DNA of 64,000 nt from the NCBI GenBank assembly GCA_031399065.1, contig JANNOM010000021.1:1-64000 (forward strand), written 5' to 3'. The notes beneath the pieces were generated by a model. That model worked only from the letters and a program-made list of their open reading frames with translations. It had not been told where the DNA came from and did not search any database. Both the position numbers and the translations under genes were made by a program. Positions 26,280-35,105 of this stretch are shown here, piece by piece. Within the stretch, counting starts at the first letter, position 1. Each line of letters opens with the position of its first letter. The stretch comes from JADCRZ01 sp031399065 (GTDB lineage Bacteria > Bacteroidota > Bacteroidia > Chitinophagales > Chitinophagaceae).

Positions 26280-26382
26280 ATGCAAAAGTTTATATGCCGT
26301 TTGTTTTTCGGAAAGCGAAGGATGTCATGGATTTTCATACATTAGTTCGCCAAAAATATGCCAAATACTGTAGTTTTATCCC

Positions 26383-27906
26383 ATGGAAAATAAAAAAGTA
26401 ATTCTTATAATCATGGATGGATGGGGATTAGGTAAAGTCCCTTCCAGCGATGCCATTCAACATGCAAAAACACCTTTCGTTAACTCGCTATATGAATCAT
26501 ATCCTAATAGTACCCTTGTTACCTGCGGTGAATGGGTAGGGCTCCCCGACGGGCAAATGGGCAATAGTGAAGTAGGTCACCTTAACCTGGGCGCCGGCCG
26601 TATTGTATACCAGGAACTGCAACGTATTAACGTAGCCATCCGCGATGGCAGCTTTACGAAGAATGAGGTGCTGCTGAATGCTATACGCTTTGCTAAAACC
26701 AATAACAAACCCTTACACCTGCTGGGGCTGGTAAGCAACGGCGGAGTGCATTCGCATATCAATCATATCAAAGCAATTACTTCGTTATGCGCTTCCGGGG
26801 GATTGCAGGATGTATTTATTCATGCTTTTACAGACGGCAGGGATACCGATCCTAAAAGCGGGCTGGGGTTTGTTACCGCGCTGCAATCCCATTTGAATGA
26901 CAGTACCGGAAGGATCGCTTCCGTTAGCGGAAGATATTATGCCATGGACCGCGATAAACGCTGGGAACGGGTACAACTTGCTTACGATGCTATCGTGAAA
27001 GGAGAAGGCGATGAACATACCAATGCCATAGCAGCTATAGAACGTGCTTATTCCAACAATATAACCGATGAATTCATTAAACCATGTGTGATCAAGGATG
27101 CGACCGGTATTCCGGTCGCTACCATCAGCGATGGTGATGTAGTGGTATGCTTCAATTTCCGTACAGACCGCTGCCGGGAGATTACGGAAGTACTTACCCA
27201 GACCGACTTCCCTGAACAGGGTATGAAGGCACTTAAACTTCATTATACCACGATGACGGAATACGATAAAAGTTTCTTTGGGGTAAATGTGATTTTCGAG
27301 ACTGATAACTTAAACAATACATTGGGTGAAGTGCTGGCGCATTACGGGAAAAAACAGATACGCATTGCTGAAACGGAAAAGTATCCTCATGTAACTTTCT
27401 TTTTCAGTGGAGGAAGAGAAACTCCCTTTGAAGGTGAGACACGGATTATGAAGCCTTCTCCCAAAGTAGCCACATATGATCTGCAGCCGGAAATGAGTGC
27501 ATATGAACTGACCGATGCACTGGTACCTGAAATAGAAAAAAAATCTGCCGACTTTATTTGCCTCAATTTTGCCAATGCCGATATGGTGGGTCATACGGGC
27601 ATATTCGCGGCGGCGATCACAGCGGTGGAAACGGTGGATGCATGCGTGGAGCGGGTAGTAACAGCCGCTCTAGCCAATGGCTATACCGTTTTTCTGACGG
27701 CCGATCATGGTAACGCCGATTATATGATTAACGCGGACGGTTCACCCAATACAGCGCATACACTCAACCTGGTGCCATTCTTCATAATAGACAAAGATTG
27801 GCGCGGGACCGTTCGCCCCGGTAAACTGGGTGACCTGGCTCCTACTATACTAACGGTGATGCAATTGCCAGTGCCGGAAGAAATGACGGGCGAGGTGTTG
27901 ATATAA
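26383..27906 (+). CDS. gpmI: 2,3-bisphosphoglycerate-independent phosphoglycerate mutase
   Basis: The 507-residue enzyme of the alkaline phosphatase superfamily interconverts 3- and 2-phosphoglycerate in glycolysis using two manganese ions. IIMDGWGLGKVPSSDAIQHA holds the first metal Asp, and S62 in GQMGNSEVGHLNLGAG is the phosphoserine nucleophile. Other family blocks are HAFTDGRDTDPKSGLGFV, CFNFRTDRCREITEVL, EKYPHVTFFFSGGRE, NFANADMVGHTG and FLTADHGNADYM. The ATG is the start. It is divergent from the DUF4783 gene. Confidence 0.96.
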   Translation: MENKKVILIIMDGWGLGKVPSSDAIQHAKTPFVNSLYESYPNSTLVTCGEWVGLPDGQMGNSEVGHLNLGAGRIVYQELQRINVAIRDGSFTKNEVLLNAIRFAKTNNKPLHLLGLVSNGGVHSHINHIKAITSLCASGGLQDVFIHAFTDGRDTDPKSGLGFVTALQSHLNDSTGRIASVSGRYYAMDRDKRWERVQLAYDAIVKGEGDEHTNAIAAIERAYSNNITDEFIKPCVIKDATGIPVATISDGDVVVCFNFRTDRCREITEVLTQTDFPEQGMKALKLHYTTMTEYDKSFFGVNVIFETDNLNNTLGEVLAHYGKKQIRIAETEKYPHVTFFFSGGRETPFEGETRIMKPSPKVATYDLQPEMSAYELTDALVPEIEKKSADFICLNFANADMVGHTGIFAAAITAVETVDACVERVVTAALANGYTVFLTADHGNADYMINADGSPNTAHTLNLVPFFIIDKDWRGTVRPGKLGDLAPTILTVMQLPVPEEMTGEVLI

Positions 27907-28018
27907 TTTCTGACTGCCCATCAGGAGAAATATAGCCCTTTTCAGGTACAACTTTTTTTTTCCAAAGCAGCGTTTGTATCGCAAAATTGTCTAAATTACA
28001 GGTAACCAAACGGTATGT

Positions 28019-28594
28019 ATGTCCGAGGAAGCCATTTTACAGGATTGTATTCAGAATGATGCGCTTGCGCAAAAGGAATTGTATAATAAGTACAGTCCCA
28101 AAATGCTGGCAGTTTGTTACCGGTTCGCACATAACCGCGAAGATGCGGAAGATATGTTGCAGGAAGGATTTATCAAGGTCTTTTTGCAAATTCATACTTT
28201 CCGGAACCAGGGAGCATTCGAAGGCTGGGTACGGCGTATAATAGTTCATACCTGTATTAACAGTCTTAAGAAGAATAAAAAGTTCGTTGAAAGTGTCGAT
28301 CTGATTCACGCGAACAGCGTGCCTGTACGGGAGGAAACCATACCTTCCATCATGCAGGCCAAACAACTGGTGGAATGCATCCGGCTGTTACCAATAGGTT
28401 ACCGCACAGTATTGAACCTGTATGCTATAGAAGGCTACTCGCATAAAGAGATAGGAGAAATGCTGGATGTGGAGGAAAGTACGAGCCGGTCGCAGTATAC
28501 ACGTGCCAAGCAGATGCTGGAAGATATTCTGTTGAAGAAAAACATTATTTACAAATCAAAAGCGAAACAACCTATGCTTGCCCTCGGAAGATAG
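28019..28594 (+). CDS. RNA polymerase sigma factor, ECF type (second)
   Basis: The 191-residue group 4 sigma factor has region 2 (MLAVCYRFAHNREDAEDMLQ, EGFIKVFLQIHTFRNQGAFE, GWVRRIIVHTCINSLKKN) and region 4 (LPIGYRTVLNLYAIEGYSHK, EIGEMLDVEESTSRSQYTRA). It starts at ATG 28019-28021; another ATG 4 nt earlier is out of frame. The next gene encodes a membrane-anchored protein that is probably its regulator. The signal is unknown. Confidence 0.92.
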   Translation: MSEEAILQDCIQNDALAQKELYNKYSPKMLAVCYRFAHNREDAEDMLQEGFIKVFLQIHTFRNQGAFEGWVRRIIVHTCINSLKKNKKFVESVDLIHANSVPVREETIPSIMQAKQLVECIRLLPIGYRTVLNLYAIEGYSHKEIGEMLDVEESTSRSQYTRAKQMLEDILLKKNIIYKSKAKQPMLALGR

Positions 28595-28621
28595 GTCGCC
28601 ATTTAATACCATATATACTCA

Positions 28622-28732
28622 ATGAATATAGCCGAACAACTGAAAAAAACACTGGTAATCCCCAACCCTTATAAATTACCATCGAAATGGAGAGGAACTT
28701 TTATGATGATGATGATTTCGAAGACTTTTTAA
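28622..28732 (+). CDS. Possible 36-codon ORF overlapping the next gene start
   Basis: An ATG at 28622 opens 36 codons (MNIAEQLKKTLVIPNPYKLP and on) ending at a TAA at 28730-28732, inside the 454-residue gene in a different frame. It would cross the downstream ATG at 28687. It may be a coupling leader that brings ribosomes to the membrane protein gene, or chance. No homology is recognised. Confidence 0.2.
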   Translation: MNIAEQLKKTLVIPNPYKLPSKWRGTFMMMMISKTF

Positions 28733-30051
28733 AACAAAAAGCCGATCAATATAATCTCTATCCTTCGGATAGGGTGTGGGATACTATTTACCGGTCCCTC
28801 CACGCAAGAAGAAAATGGTATGCAGCCACGGGTGCTCTACTTCTGCTGACTACTATGGTTTTCATCAGTCTTGAAATCGTTTCTACCGGTTACCAGAAAG
28901 CTGCTATGAACATTGTGAATGATTCCGTTAGTAATGCGCATTCACTGCTCGCTTCGTCAGTAACACGTAAAGACATATCCGGCGGAAGCATCTCTGCAAC
29001 CAGTCCATCCGCATCTGCCGATGCTAATAGTACAAAAGCGAATGATGCAAAAAAAGAATCCAGCGACGAAAGCGATAACGAACTCCCCCGTCTTATTTCT
29101 AATCCTCCTTTTGCTGCAAATTCCTTAGCTGATACTAAAGAAAAAGAAAAAGACAACGGTTCCGCTTCCGGCAAATTATATATGCCGATGGAAGCTCCGC
29201 CGCTTGAATTAAATAACATCACCGGTAAGCAGGACAAGAAAGAAGAGGAAAAGGAAAAGAAACTTGAGATCAATTGGCTGCAGGACAGGGCGGCCCTTCG
29301 TTTATCCCCATTCAAAAATAAAAGGTATCACCTGCAATTTTATATATCCCCGGGAGCCAGCTACCGCCGCTTAAACAATTACAGGGATATAAAAGCTACG
29401 AACAATATATCTCCCTTATCAGGAGATCCAATTAATGTGGACGGCATAGTTGACCACCAGCCCGCTTTTGGCCTGGAAGCAGGATCGGCAGTTCTATATG
29501 ATATATCAGATCGTTTTATTTTAAAAGGCGGCATTCAACTTAACTTCGTACGGTACAATATCAGTGCGTATAAGTCGGCCCGGGAAATGACCGCTATCAC
29601 GCTTAGCAGCGCAACAGGATCTTCCAGCCAGCAGCAGACCATTACCTCATATTCATCCATACGCAACCTCGGAGGAAGATTTCCGCAGGAACTGCAGAAT
29701 CAGTACCTGCAGTTATCGTTGCCTATCGGGGCTGAGTTCCGGGTATTGGGCAATAAACGTTTCCAGTTTAATGTAGCCGGTACGCTTCAACCTACTTACC
29801 TGCTTTATAATAACACTTACCTGCTTACATCCGATTATGGCAATTATACCAAACAGCCGGATCTCGTTCGCAAATGGAATGTAAATGCCGCTATGGAAGC
29901 TTATATTTCTTACAGCTTCGGAGGTTTAAGGTGGCAGGCGGGTCCGCAGTTCCGGTATCAGTTGCTCTCCACGTACACTGACCGGTACCCTATCCGGGAA
30001 TACCTGATGGAATATGGTTTAAAAATAGGGGTTACGAAAACACTTAAATGA
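28687..30051 (+). CDS. Membrane-anchored protein with C-terminal beta-barrel-like domain (putative sigma regulator)
   Basis: The 454-residue protein has three parts. The N-terminal 44 residues are acidic then basic and carry the pattern DFLKQKADQYNLYPSDRVWD, typical of cytoplasmic anti-sigma tails in Bacteroidota. One membrane span follows (about 45-64). After a low-complexity Ser/Ala/Lys/Glu linker (about 90-195), the C-terminal 240 residues show alternating aromatic strands (RYHLQFYISPGASYRRLNNY, FGLEAGSAVLYDISDRFILK, LKIGVTKTLK at the end) like an outer-membrane beta-barrel domain. Such an arrangement could link an outer-membrane sensor to an ECF sigma factor. The barrel call is by strand pattern only. 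Confidence 0.7.
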   Translation: MERNFYDDDDFEDFLKQKADQYNLYPSDRVWDTIYRSLHARRKWYAATGALLLLTTMVFISLEIVSTGYQKAAMNIVNDSVSNAHSLLASSVTRKDISGGSISATSPSASADANSTKANDAKKESSDESDNELPRLISNPPFAANSLADTKEKEKDNGSASGKLYMPMEAPPLELNNITGKQDKKEEEKEKKLEINWLQDRAALRLSPFKNKRYHLQFYISPGASYRRLNNYRDIKATNNISPLSGDPINVDGIVDHQPAFGLEAGSAVLYDISDRFILKGGIQLNFVRYNISAYKSAREMTAITLSSATGSSSQQQTITSYSSIRNLGGRFPQELQNQYLQLSLPIGAEFRVLGNKRFQFNVAGTLQPTYLLYNNTYLLTSDYGNYTKQPDLVRKWNVNAAMEAYISYSFGGLRWQAGPQFRYQLLSTYTDRYPIREYLMEYGLKIGVTKTLK

Positions 30052-30068
30052 ATACAACGCTTTACTTA

Positions 30069-30120
30069 AATAAATAAGCACGTGCTTTCTATTTATTGAG
30101 AAAGCACGTGCTTATTTATT
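30069..30120. terminator. Bidirectional terminator hairpin, 22-bp perfect stem
   Basis: The arms 30069-30090 and 30099-30120 are exact reverse complements over 22 bp with an 8-nt loop. Each arm contains the palindrome GCACGTGC. A/T-rich outer ends supply a U-tract in both directions. It sits between two convergent genes and probably serves both. Confidence 0.7.
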
Positions 30121-30146
30121 ATAAAGCTTCTAAAGGAGCCTCTAAG

Positions 30147-31172
30147 TTATTTATGCTGCATTTGTTTGGCTTCCATGCTTAAGGTAGCATGAGGAACAGC
30201 TCTTAAGCGGGCTTTATCTATCAGTTTGCCGGTTACCCGGCATATACCGTAGGTTTTATTTTCTATACGCATAATGGCTTTTTCCAGATGATCTATAAAA
30301 GTGATCTGACGGCTGGCCATCTGGCTTAACTGCTCTCTTTCCATACTCATGCTTCCATCTTCCATGGTCATGTATCTCGCGTCGTCGTTATCTCCGCCCA
30401 TTTCGTCTTTACGGGTTATAAGTCCCTGCAGGTAGGAAAGTTCTTTTTTAGCGGCGTCCAGTTTCTTGTTGATCAGATCTCTGAATTCCTGTAAATCCAC
30501 ATCGCTATATCTCTGTGAGGGTCCTGATTGTTCGTGCATAGGTGTATCTAATACTGATTTAGTGAAGTCCGGTTCGTATTTCCGTACTGTTTTTGTTTTT
30601 ATTTCAGGAATTACCAGTTTCCCTGTCCTTATCGGGTCTGCCTCTTTGGGAGGGGTCTTTTTAAAAGGCGGGGGAACGGTTATCTGTTTGGGTGCTGCGG
30701 GCCTCGCTTCCGGTTTTTTAGGAAGGCTTCTTAATACTCCCATGCTTTTTTCGTACATTTTGCGGGGAGGGGCAGCCGGCTTTTTATCTTTCTTTTCCCT
30801 TTTTTCTTTTACCGGTTTTATCTCCTTTACGGGCGCTACGGCTATTTCTTTAACTTGTTTTACGGGTTTGGTTTCTTTAACGCTCATAGGTTTGGGAACA
30901 GGTTTCTGCACTTTAGCGGGCTCCGGCTTTTTCACTTCTGCTTTCTTTGATTCCACTTTTTTAGCAGGCGCAGGCACTGGTTTAGCCGCTGATTTTTTGG
31001 CAACAACAGGCACGGCTTTTTTTACCGGCACTTTAACCGGAGTTTTAGCGACCAGCCTGGGCGACGACTTTCCCTTGGCGGTGGTGACCGATTTGGAGGG
31101 TGCGGTAACTTTCTTCGTACTAGCCACTTTTTTTGCAGCAGGTTTAGCAGCCACTTTTTTCTTTGTTGCCAT
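30147..31172 (-). CDS. TraR/DksA-like protein with long Lys/Ala/Pro-rich N-terminal tail
   Basis: The 341-residue protein has a tail of roughly 215 residues made of Lys, Ala, Pro and Val repeats, like bacterial histone H1-type tails. The C-terminal DksA-like part has a coiled coil (LQEFRDLINKKLDAAKKELS then YLQGLITRKDEMGG, MEREQLSQMASRQITFIDHL) and the block ENKTYGICRVTGKLIDKARL. The family zinc finger needs four cysteines; here only one exists in the whole protein (C311), so zinc is probably not bound the usual way. It may bind RNA polymerase and, through the tail, DNA. It lies 23 nt downstream of ileS on the same strand. Confidence 0.85.
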   Translation of the reverse strand: MATKKKVAAKPAAKKVASTKKVTAPSKSVTTAKGKSSPRLVAKTPVKVPVKKAVPVVAKKSAAKPVPAPAKKVESKKAEVKKPEPAKVQKPVPKPMSVKETKPVKQVKEIAVAPVKEIKPVKEKREKKDKKPAAPPRKMYEKSMGVLRSLPKKPEARPAAPKQITVPPPFKKTPPKEADPIRTGKLVIPEIKTKTVRKYEPDFTKSVLDTPMHEQSGPSQRYSDVDLQEFRDLINKKLDAAKKELSYLQGLITRKDEMGGDNDDARYMTMEDGSMSMEREQLSQMASRQITFIDHLEKAIMRIENKTYGICRVTGKLIDKARLRAVPHATLSMEAKQMQHK

Positions 31173-31195
31173 ACTATTATCCTTTTAAGTTCCTG

Positions 31196-34100
31196 TTAGG
31201 ACTTTTTGACAGATATTTTAAAAAGAACATCATTTACTTCTATGTCAGTTCCATCAGTCATTTCCGGCAGCAATTCAATTTTATCTGCCAGAATTTCCGC
31301 GCAAATATAGTCATTAAATTGCGTAAAAGATGCCTTTAGGGCTTCGTGGTCCGATACTTTAACAGTTATTCTGTCCGTCAGCTCGAAACCGCTCTCTTTC
31401 CTGATCTTCTGAATTCTGTTCACCAGCTCCCGGGCATTGCCTTCACTTTCCAGTTCTGGGGTTACGGTAACATCCAGGGCTACCGTCAGTGCCTCTTTGC
31501 CGGCTACCATCCAGCCGGGAATGTCTTCACTAGAGATATCCACTTCATTTATTTGTAATATTAAGGGTTCGTTATCAATAAACAATGTGTAAATCCCATC
31601 TTTTTCCAGTTTAAGGATGTCTTCCTGAGTGAACAGGGCAATAGCCTGGGTGACTGATTTCATGCGGGCACCTAGCTTTTTACCCAGGGCCTGGAAATCG
31701 GGTTTGATCTTCTTTTTGATAAAGCCCTCCGTATCGGCCAGGTATTGTATCTCTTTTACATTCACTTCCGACTTAATCAGATCCTCCACTTTCAGCAACT
31801 GTTCCTTCATGGAAGGGTTCAGCACAGGGATCAGTATTTTCTGTAAGGGCTGGCGGACCTTGATGTTCACTTTTTTCCGTAAGGAAAGTATCAGAGAAGA
31901 CGCTGTTTGCGCCAGTTGCATCCGCTCTTCCAGCGAAGTATCGATTTGTGCCGGATCGCTTTGCGGGAATAGCAGGTGATGAACCGAAATGTGGTTGTAC
32001 CTGCCGGTAACTTCATTTAAATTATTAAAAAGCCAATCGGCGAAAAACGGCGACACAGGTGCCATCAGCCGCGAAACCGTTTCCAGGCATTCGTACAATG
32101 TCTGGTACGCTGCAATTTTATCCTGCTCATATTCCCCTTTCCAGAACCGCCGGCGGCAAAGGCGTACATACCAATTGCTAAGCTGCTCGCCCACAAAGTC
32201 TTCTATGGCACGGCCGGCAAGGGTAGGCTCGAACTCATCGAAATGTGCGGTCACTTTCTTCACCAGCGAATGAAGGGAGGAAAGCACCCAGCGGTCGATC
32301 TCCGCTCTTTGCTCCACTGGTATGGCGGCTTCTTTAAATGAAAATCCGTCTACATTGGCGTACAGGGCAAAAAACTGGTAGGTATTATAAAGTGTTCCAA
32401 AAAATTTACGCTGTATCTCCCGGATGCCTTCCAGGTCAAATTTAAGGTTGTCCCAGGGAGAGGCATTGGTAATAAGGTACCAGCGGGTGGCGTCTGCGCC
32501 AAACTGGTCAATCGTTTCAAAAGGATTTACGACGTTACCCAGGCGCTTGCTCATTTTATTGCCGTTCTTGTCCAGCACTAATCCATTAGATACCACCGCT
32601 TTATACGCAACTTTGTCAAAAAGCAGCACCCCCAAGGCATGAAGGGTATAAAACCATCCCCTCGTCTGATCCACGCCTTCGGCGATAAAATCTGCCGGGA
32701 AAGCCTGACCCTTATCTACCATTTCCTGGTTTTCAAAGGGATAGTGCCATTGCGCATAGGGCATCGCACCACTGTCGAACCATACATCTACCAGGTCTGG
32801 TACCCGGTGCATGGGTTTGCCGGAGGGCGACACCAGTACGATCTCATCCACATAAGGTTTATGCAGATCCAGTATGCCTTCGTGGAGATAGTTTTTATTT
32901 ACATCACCGCCCAAGATACTGCTTGCCTTACGTATGGCTTCATTTAGTTCTGCAATGCTGCCGATGCATATCTCCTCTTCCCTGTCATCCGTTCTCCATA
33001 CCGGCAGCGGTGTTCCCCAGAAGCGGCTGCGGCTCAGGTTCCAGTCTACCATATTCTCCAGCCAATTCCCGAACCTTCCTTCACCGGTGGCTTTAGGTTT
33101 CCAGTTGATCGTTTTATTGAGTTCAACCATACGGTGCTTTACAGCCGTGGTTTTTATAAACCAGGCGTCCAGCGGATAATAAAGAATGGGCTTGTCGGTT
33201 CTCCAGCAGTGCGGGTAATTGTGCTCGTATTTTTCCACTTTAAAGGCCCGGTTCTCCTTTTTAAGGCTGACACTGATGTCTATGTTTACATCCACATACG
33301 CAGGGTCATCCTTATAGTTTTTTACATACCGTCCGCTATATTCACCGAGACCCTCCACAAATTTTCCCTGCCTGTCGACCATGGTCAGTATACCGATATT
33401 ATATTTTTTACCTACCTTATAGTCATCTGCACCAAAAGCCGGGGATGTATGTACAATGCCGGTTCCGTCCTCCGTGGTTACGAAATCGCCGCATATTACC
33501 CTGAACGGTTGAGCCCCGGGAGTGATCTCCTGTATAACAGACGGGGAATTGGCCTCAAAAGGAAGTAGTTGTTCGTATTCGCAACCTTCCAGGTCTTTTC
33601 CTTTAAACGACTGTATTAGTTTCCAGGGAAGCAATTTGGTTTCAGAATTATACGAGCTGAAATCGCCGTTTTCACTTTCCGGTTTAAAATATTTATAGAT
33701 AAGGGCTTGCGCGAGGATCACTTCCACCGGCAAATGCGTATAGGGATTAAAAGTGCTTATTTTAACGTAGTCGATATTCGGGCCAACCGTAAGGCCGAGG
33801 TTGGAGGGTAGGGTCCAGGGGGTAGTAGTCCAGGCCATAAAAAAGACCTCATTACCTGATTCTTTCCATAAAAACGCTGACTTAGCGTTCCGGGTTGCTT
33901 TAAACATCGCAACGATACTGGTATCCTTTACATCCTTGTATGTTCCTGGCTGGTTAAGTTCGTGTGAGCTTAAACCGGTTCCGGCAGCCGGACTATAGGG
34001 TTGGATACTTACACTTTCGTATAAAAACCCTTTATCGTACAGGCGTTTCAATATCCACCACAGCGTTTCTATATAGTTATTTTGGAATGTGATATAAGGG

Positions 34101-34543
34101 TCCTTCAGGTCTACCCAGTAACCCATTTTCTGGGTCAGTTCGTCCCATTTATCCTTGTATTTAAGTACTTCTTCTCTACACCGCTGGTTATATTCCGCCA
34201 CCGATATCTTTTTACCGATATCTTCTTTCGTAATGCCCAGCAGCTTTTCCACTCCCAGCTCAACGGGAAGTCCATGCGTATCCCATCCTCCTTTACGTTT
34301 TACCTGGAAACCCTGCATGGTTTTATACCTGCAAACGAGGTCTTTTAACGTTCTGGAAATTACATGGTGGATACCGGGCATACCGTTCGCACTGGGCGGC
34401 CCTTCATAAAACACGAACGGCTGGCCCCCCTCCCGGAGGCTCACACTTTTTTCGAAGGCTTGCGATGCTTCCCAGCGGGCCAGCATGTCCCGCTCTATGG
34501 ACGGCAAATTTAACTGCGTGAATTCTCTGTATGTAGCTGCCAT
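31196..34543 (-). CDS. ileS: Isoleucine-tRNA ligase
   Basis: This class I synthetase of 1115 residues charges tRNA-Ile. The HIGH-type site is GMPGIHH (54-60) and the KMSKS-type site KMSKR (663-667, NKMSKRLGNVVNPFE). The editing domain has TTPWTLPSNLGL. A long C-terminal anticodon-binding region is present, as expected. The start is the ATG at 34541-34543 (MAATYREFTQLNLPSIERDM); an upstream TTG would place the TAGCTTTG promoter element inside the gene. It is transcribed with the DksA-like gene downstream. Confidence 0.96.
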   Translation of the reverse strand: MAATYREFTQLNLPSIERDMLARWEASQAFEKSVSLREGGQPFVFYEGPPSANGMPGIHHVISRTLKDLVCRYKTMQGFQVKRKGGWDTHGLPVELGVEKLLGITKEDIGKKISVAEYNQRCREEVLKYKDKWDELTQKMGYWVDLKDPYITFQNNYIETLWWILKRLYDKGFLYESVSIQPYSPAAGTGLSSHELNQPGTYKDVKDTSIVAMFKATRNAKSAFLWKESGNEVFFMAWTTTPWTLPSNLGLTVGPNIDYVKISTFNPYTHLPVEVILAQALIYKYFKPESENGDFSSYNSETKLLPWKLIQSFKGKDLEGCEYEQLLPFEANSPSVIQEITPGAQPFRVICGDFVTTEDGTGIVHTSPAFGADDYKVGKKYNIGILTMVDRQGKFVEGLGEYSGRYVKNYKDDPAYVDVNIDISVSLKKENRAFKVEKYEHNYPHCWRTDKPILYYPLDAWFIKTTAVKHRMVELNKTINWKPKATGEGRFGNWLENMVDWNLSRSRFWGTPLPVWRTDDREEEICIGSIAELNEAIRKASSILGGDVNKNYLHEGILDLHKPYVDEIVLVSPSGKPMHRVPDLVDVWFDSGAMPYAQWHYPFENQEMVDKGQAFPADFIAEGVDQTRGWFYTLHALGVLLFDKVAYKAVVSNGLVLDKNGNKMSKRLGNVVNPFETIDQFGADATRWYLITNASPWDNLKFDLEGIREIQRKFFGTLYNTYQFFALYANVDGFSFKEAAIPVEQRAEIDRWVLSSLHSLVKKVTAHFDEFEPTLAGRAIEDFVGEQLSNWYVRLCRRRFWKGEYEQDKIAAYQTLYECLETVSRLMAPVSPFFADWLFNNLNEVTGRYNHISVHHLLFPQSDPAQIDTSLEERMQLAQTASSLILSLRKKVNIKVRQPLQKILIPVLNPSMKEQLLKVEDLIKSEVNVKEIQYLADTEGFIKKKIKPDFQALGKKLGARMKSVTQAIALFTQEDILKLEKDGIYTLFIDNEPLILQINEVDISSEDIPGWMVAGKEALTVALDVTVTPELESEGNARELVNRIQKIRKESGFELTDRITVKVSDHEALKASFTQFNDYICAEILADKIELLPEMTDGTDIEVNDVLFKISVKKS

Positions 34544-34554
34544 ATAAAAAGGGG

Positions 34555-34562
34555 CAAAGCTA
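34555..34562 (-). promoter_or_regulatory. -7 element for ileS
   Basis: The minus strand reads TAGCTTTG, 11 nt before the chosen ATG, and fixes the start against a longer frame. Confidence 0.55.
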
Positions 34563-34904
34563 CGTAAAATGGACAAGTCGCGATCAGATCTTACAGTGAG
34601 CCTGCAATGCTTCCTTAACAGGTTCTTTTAGAATCGATAAACATAAACTAATAGTTTTTACCTACGGATTTAAATAATTTGTTAAAGAAAACCTCAAAAA
34701 AGCACTGCTTTGTCCACATCCGTCTATTTGGCATAATTTATGAAATATTCTCGCAGAATCTGATATACAGTAATCTTACAGGAAAAGCCACAATTCAATA
34801 TACGCTTTCAATTAATAAACATATTTTCTAATATACGCCTCCGGGCGATTTTTTAAAGTATTAGATGAAAGACCTTTCTACGGTTTAGGGTTTAGGGGTT
34901 AAAT

Positions 34905-34926
34905 AAGGGGGTAGTCTTACCCCCTT
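34905..34926. terminator. Hairpin in the ileS-hemJ gap
   Basis: A 9-bp perfect stem (34905-34913 with 34918-34926) of mostly G-C pairs and a GTCT loop. On the plus strand it is followed by TACTTTATTT and on the minus strand by an A/T-rich stretch. It could stop transcription coming from hemJ. Confidence 0.45.
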
Positions 34927-35074
34927 TACTTTATTTCCCAGTCTAAATCTCATCCTTTGCAAAAGAGTTCCTGTAGCTGACCCGTTTTTAATCTCTGGTA
35001 TTTGTTGTGTTAAACCTAATTTAATATTGACGATATAGTCGATGTATCTCGTAATCAATTCCCTGGAAACTTCT

Positions 35075-35101
35075 AAGAGACTGTTCATAAGACAGTCTCT
35101 T
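35075..35101 (-). terminator. Probable hemJ terminator hairpin
   Basis: A 10-bp perfect stem (35075-35084 with 35092-35101), 7-nt loop, starting 5 nt after the hemJ stop on the minus strand. The following U-tract is weak (CTTAG), so terminator strength is uncertain. Confidence 0.5.
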
Positions 35102-35105
35102 TTGT

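Larger units (their letters stand above)
34563..35105. other. AT-rich gene-free region with two hairpins
   Basis: About 540 nt between ileS and hemJ without a gene I can support. One 67-codon minus-strand frame (34885-35088) has no recognisable domain, and a hairpin falls inside its 3' end. Two hairpins are visible: 34905-34926 (9-bp stem AAGGGGGTA, 4-nt loop) and 35075-35101. The latter is an AAGAGACTGT stem of 10 bp with a 7-nt loop, ending 5 nt from the hemJ stop and probably its terminator. The GAGACTGT-type sequence is also common at insertion-sequence ends, so decay of a mobile element is possible. Confidence 0.5.

Noticed and set aside
34544..34576. Longer ileS start with 11 extra residues
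   Set aside because: The TAGCTTTG promoter element (34555-34562) lies within the extension, and the extra residues are not part of the conserved N-terminus.
34885..35088. 67-codon minus-strand frame in the ileS-hemJ gap
   Set aside because: It crosses a hairpin, shows no domain, and its start lies in the hemJ terminator.
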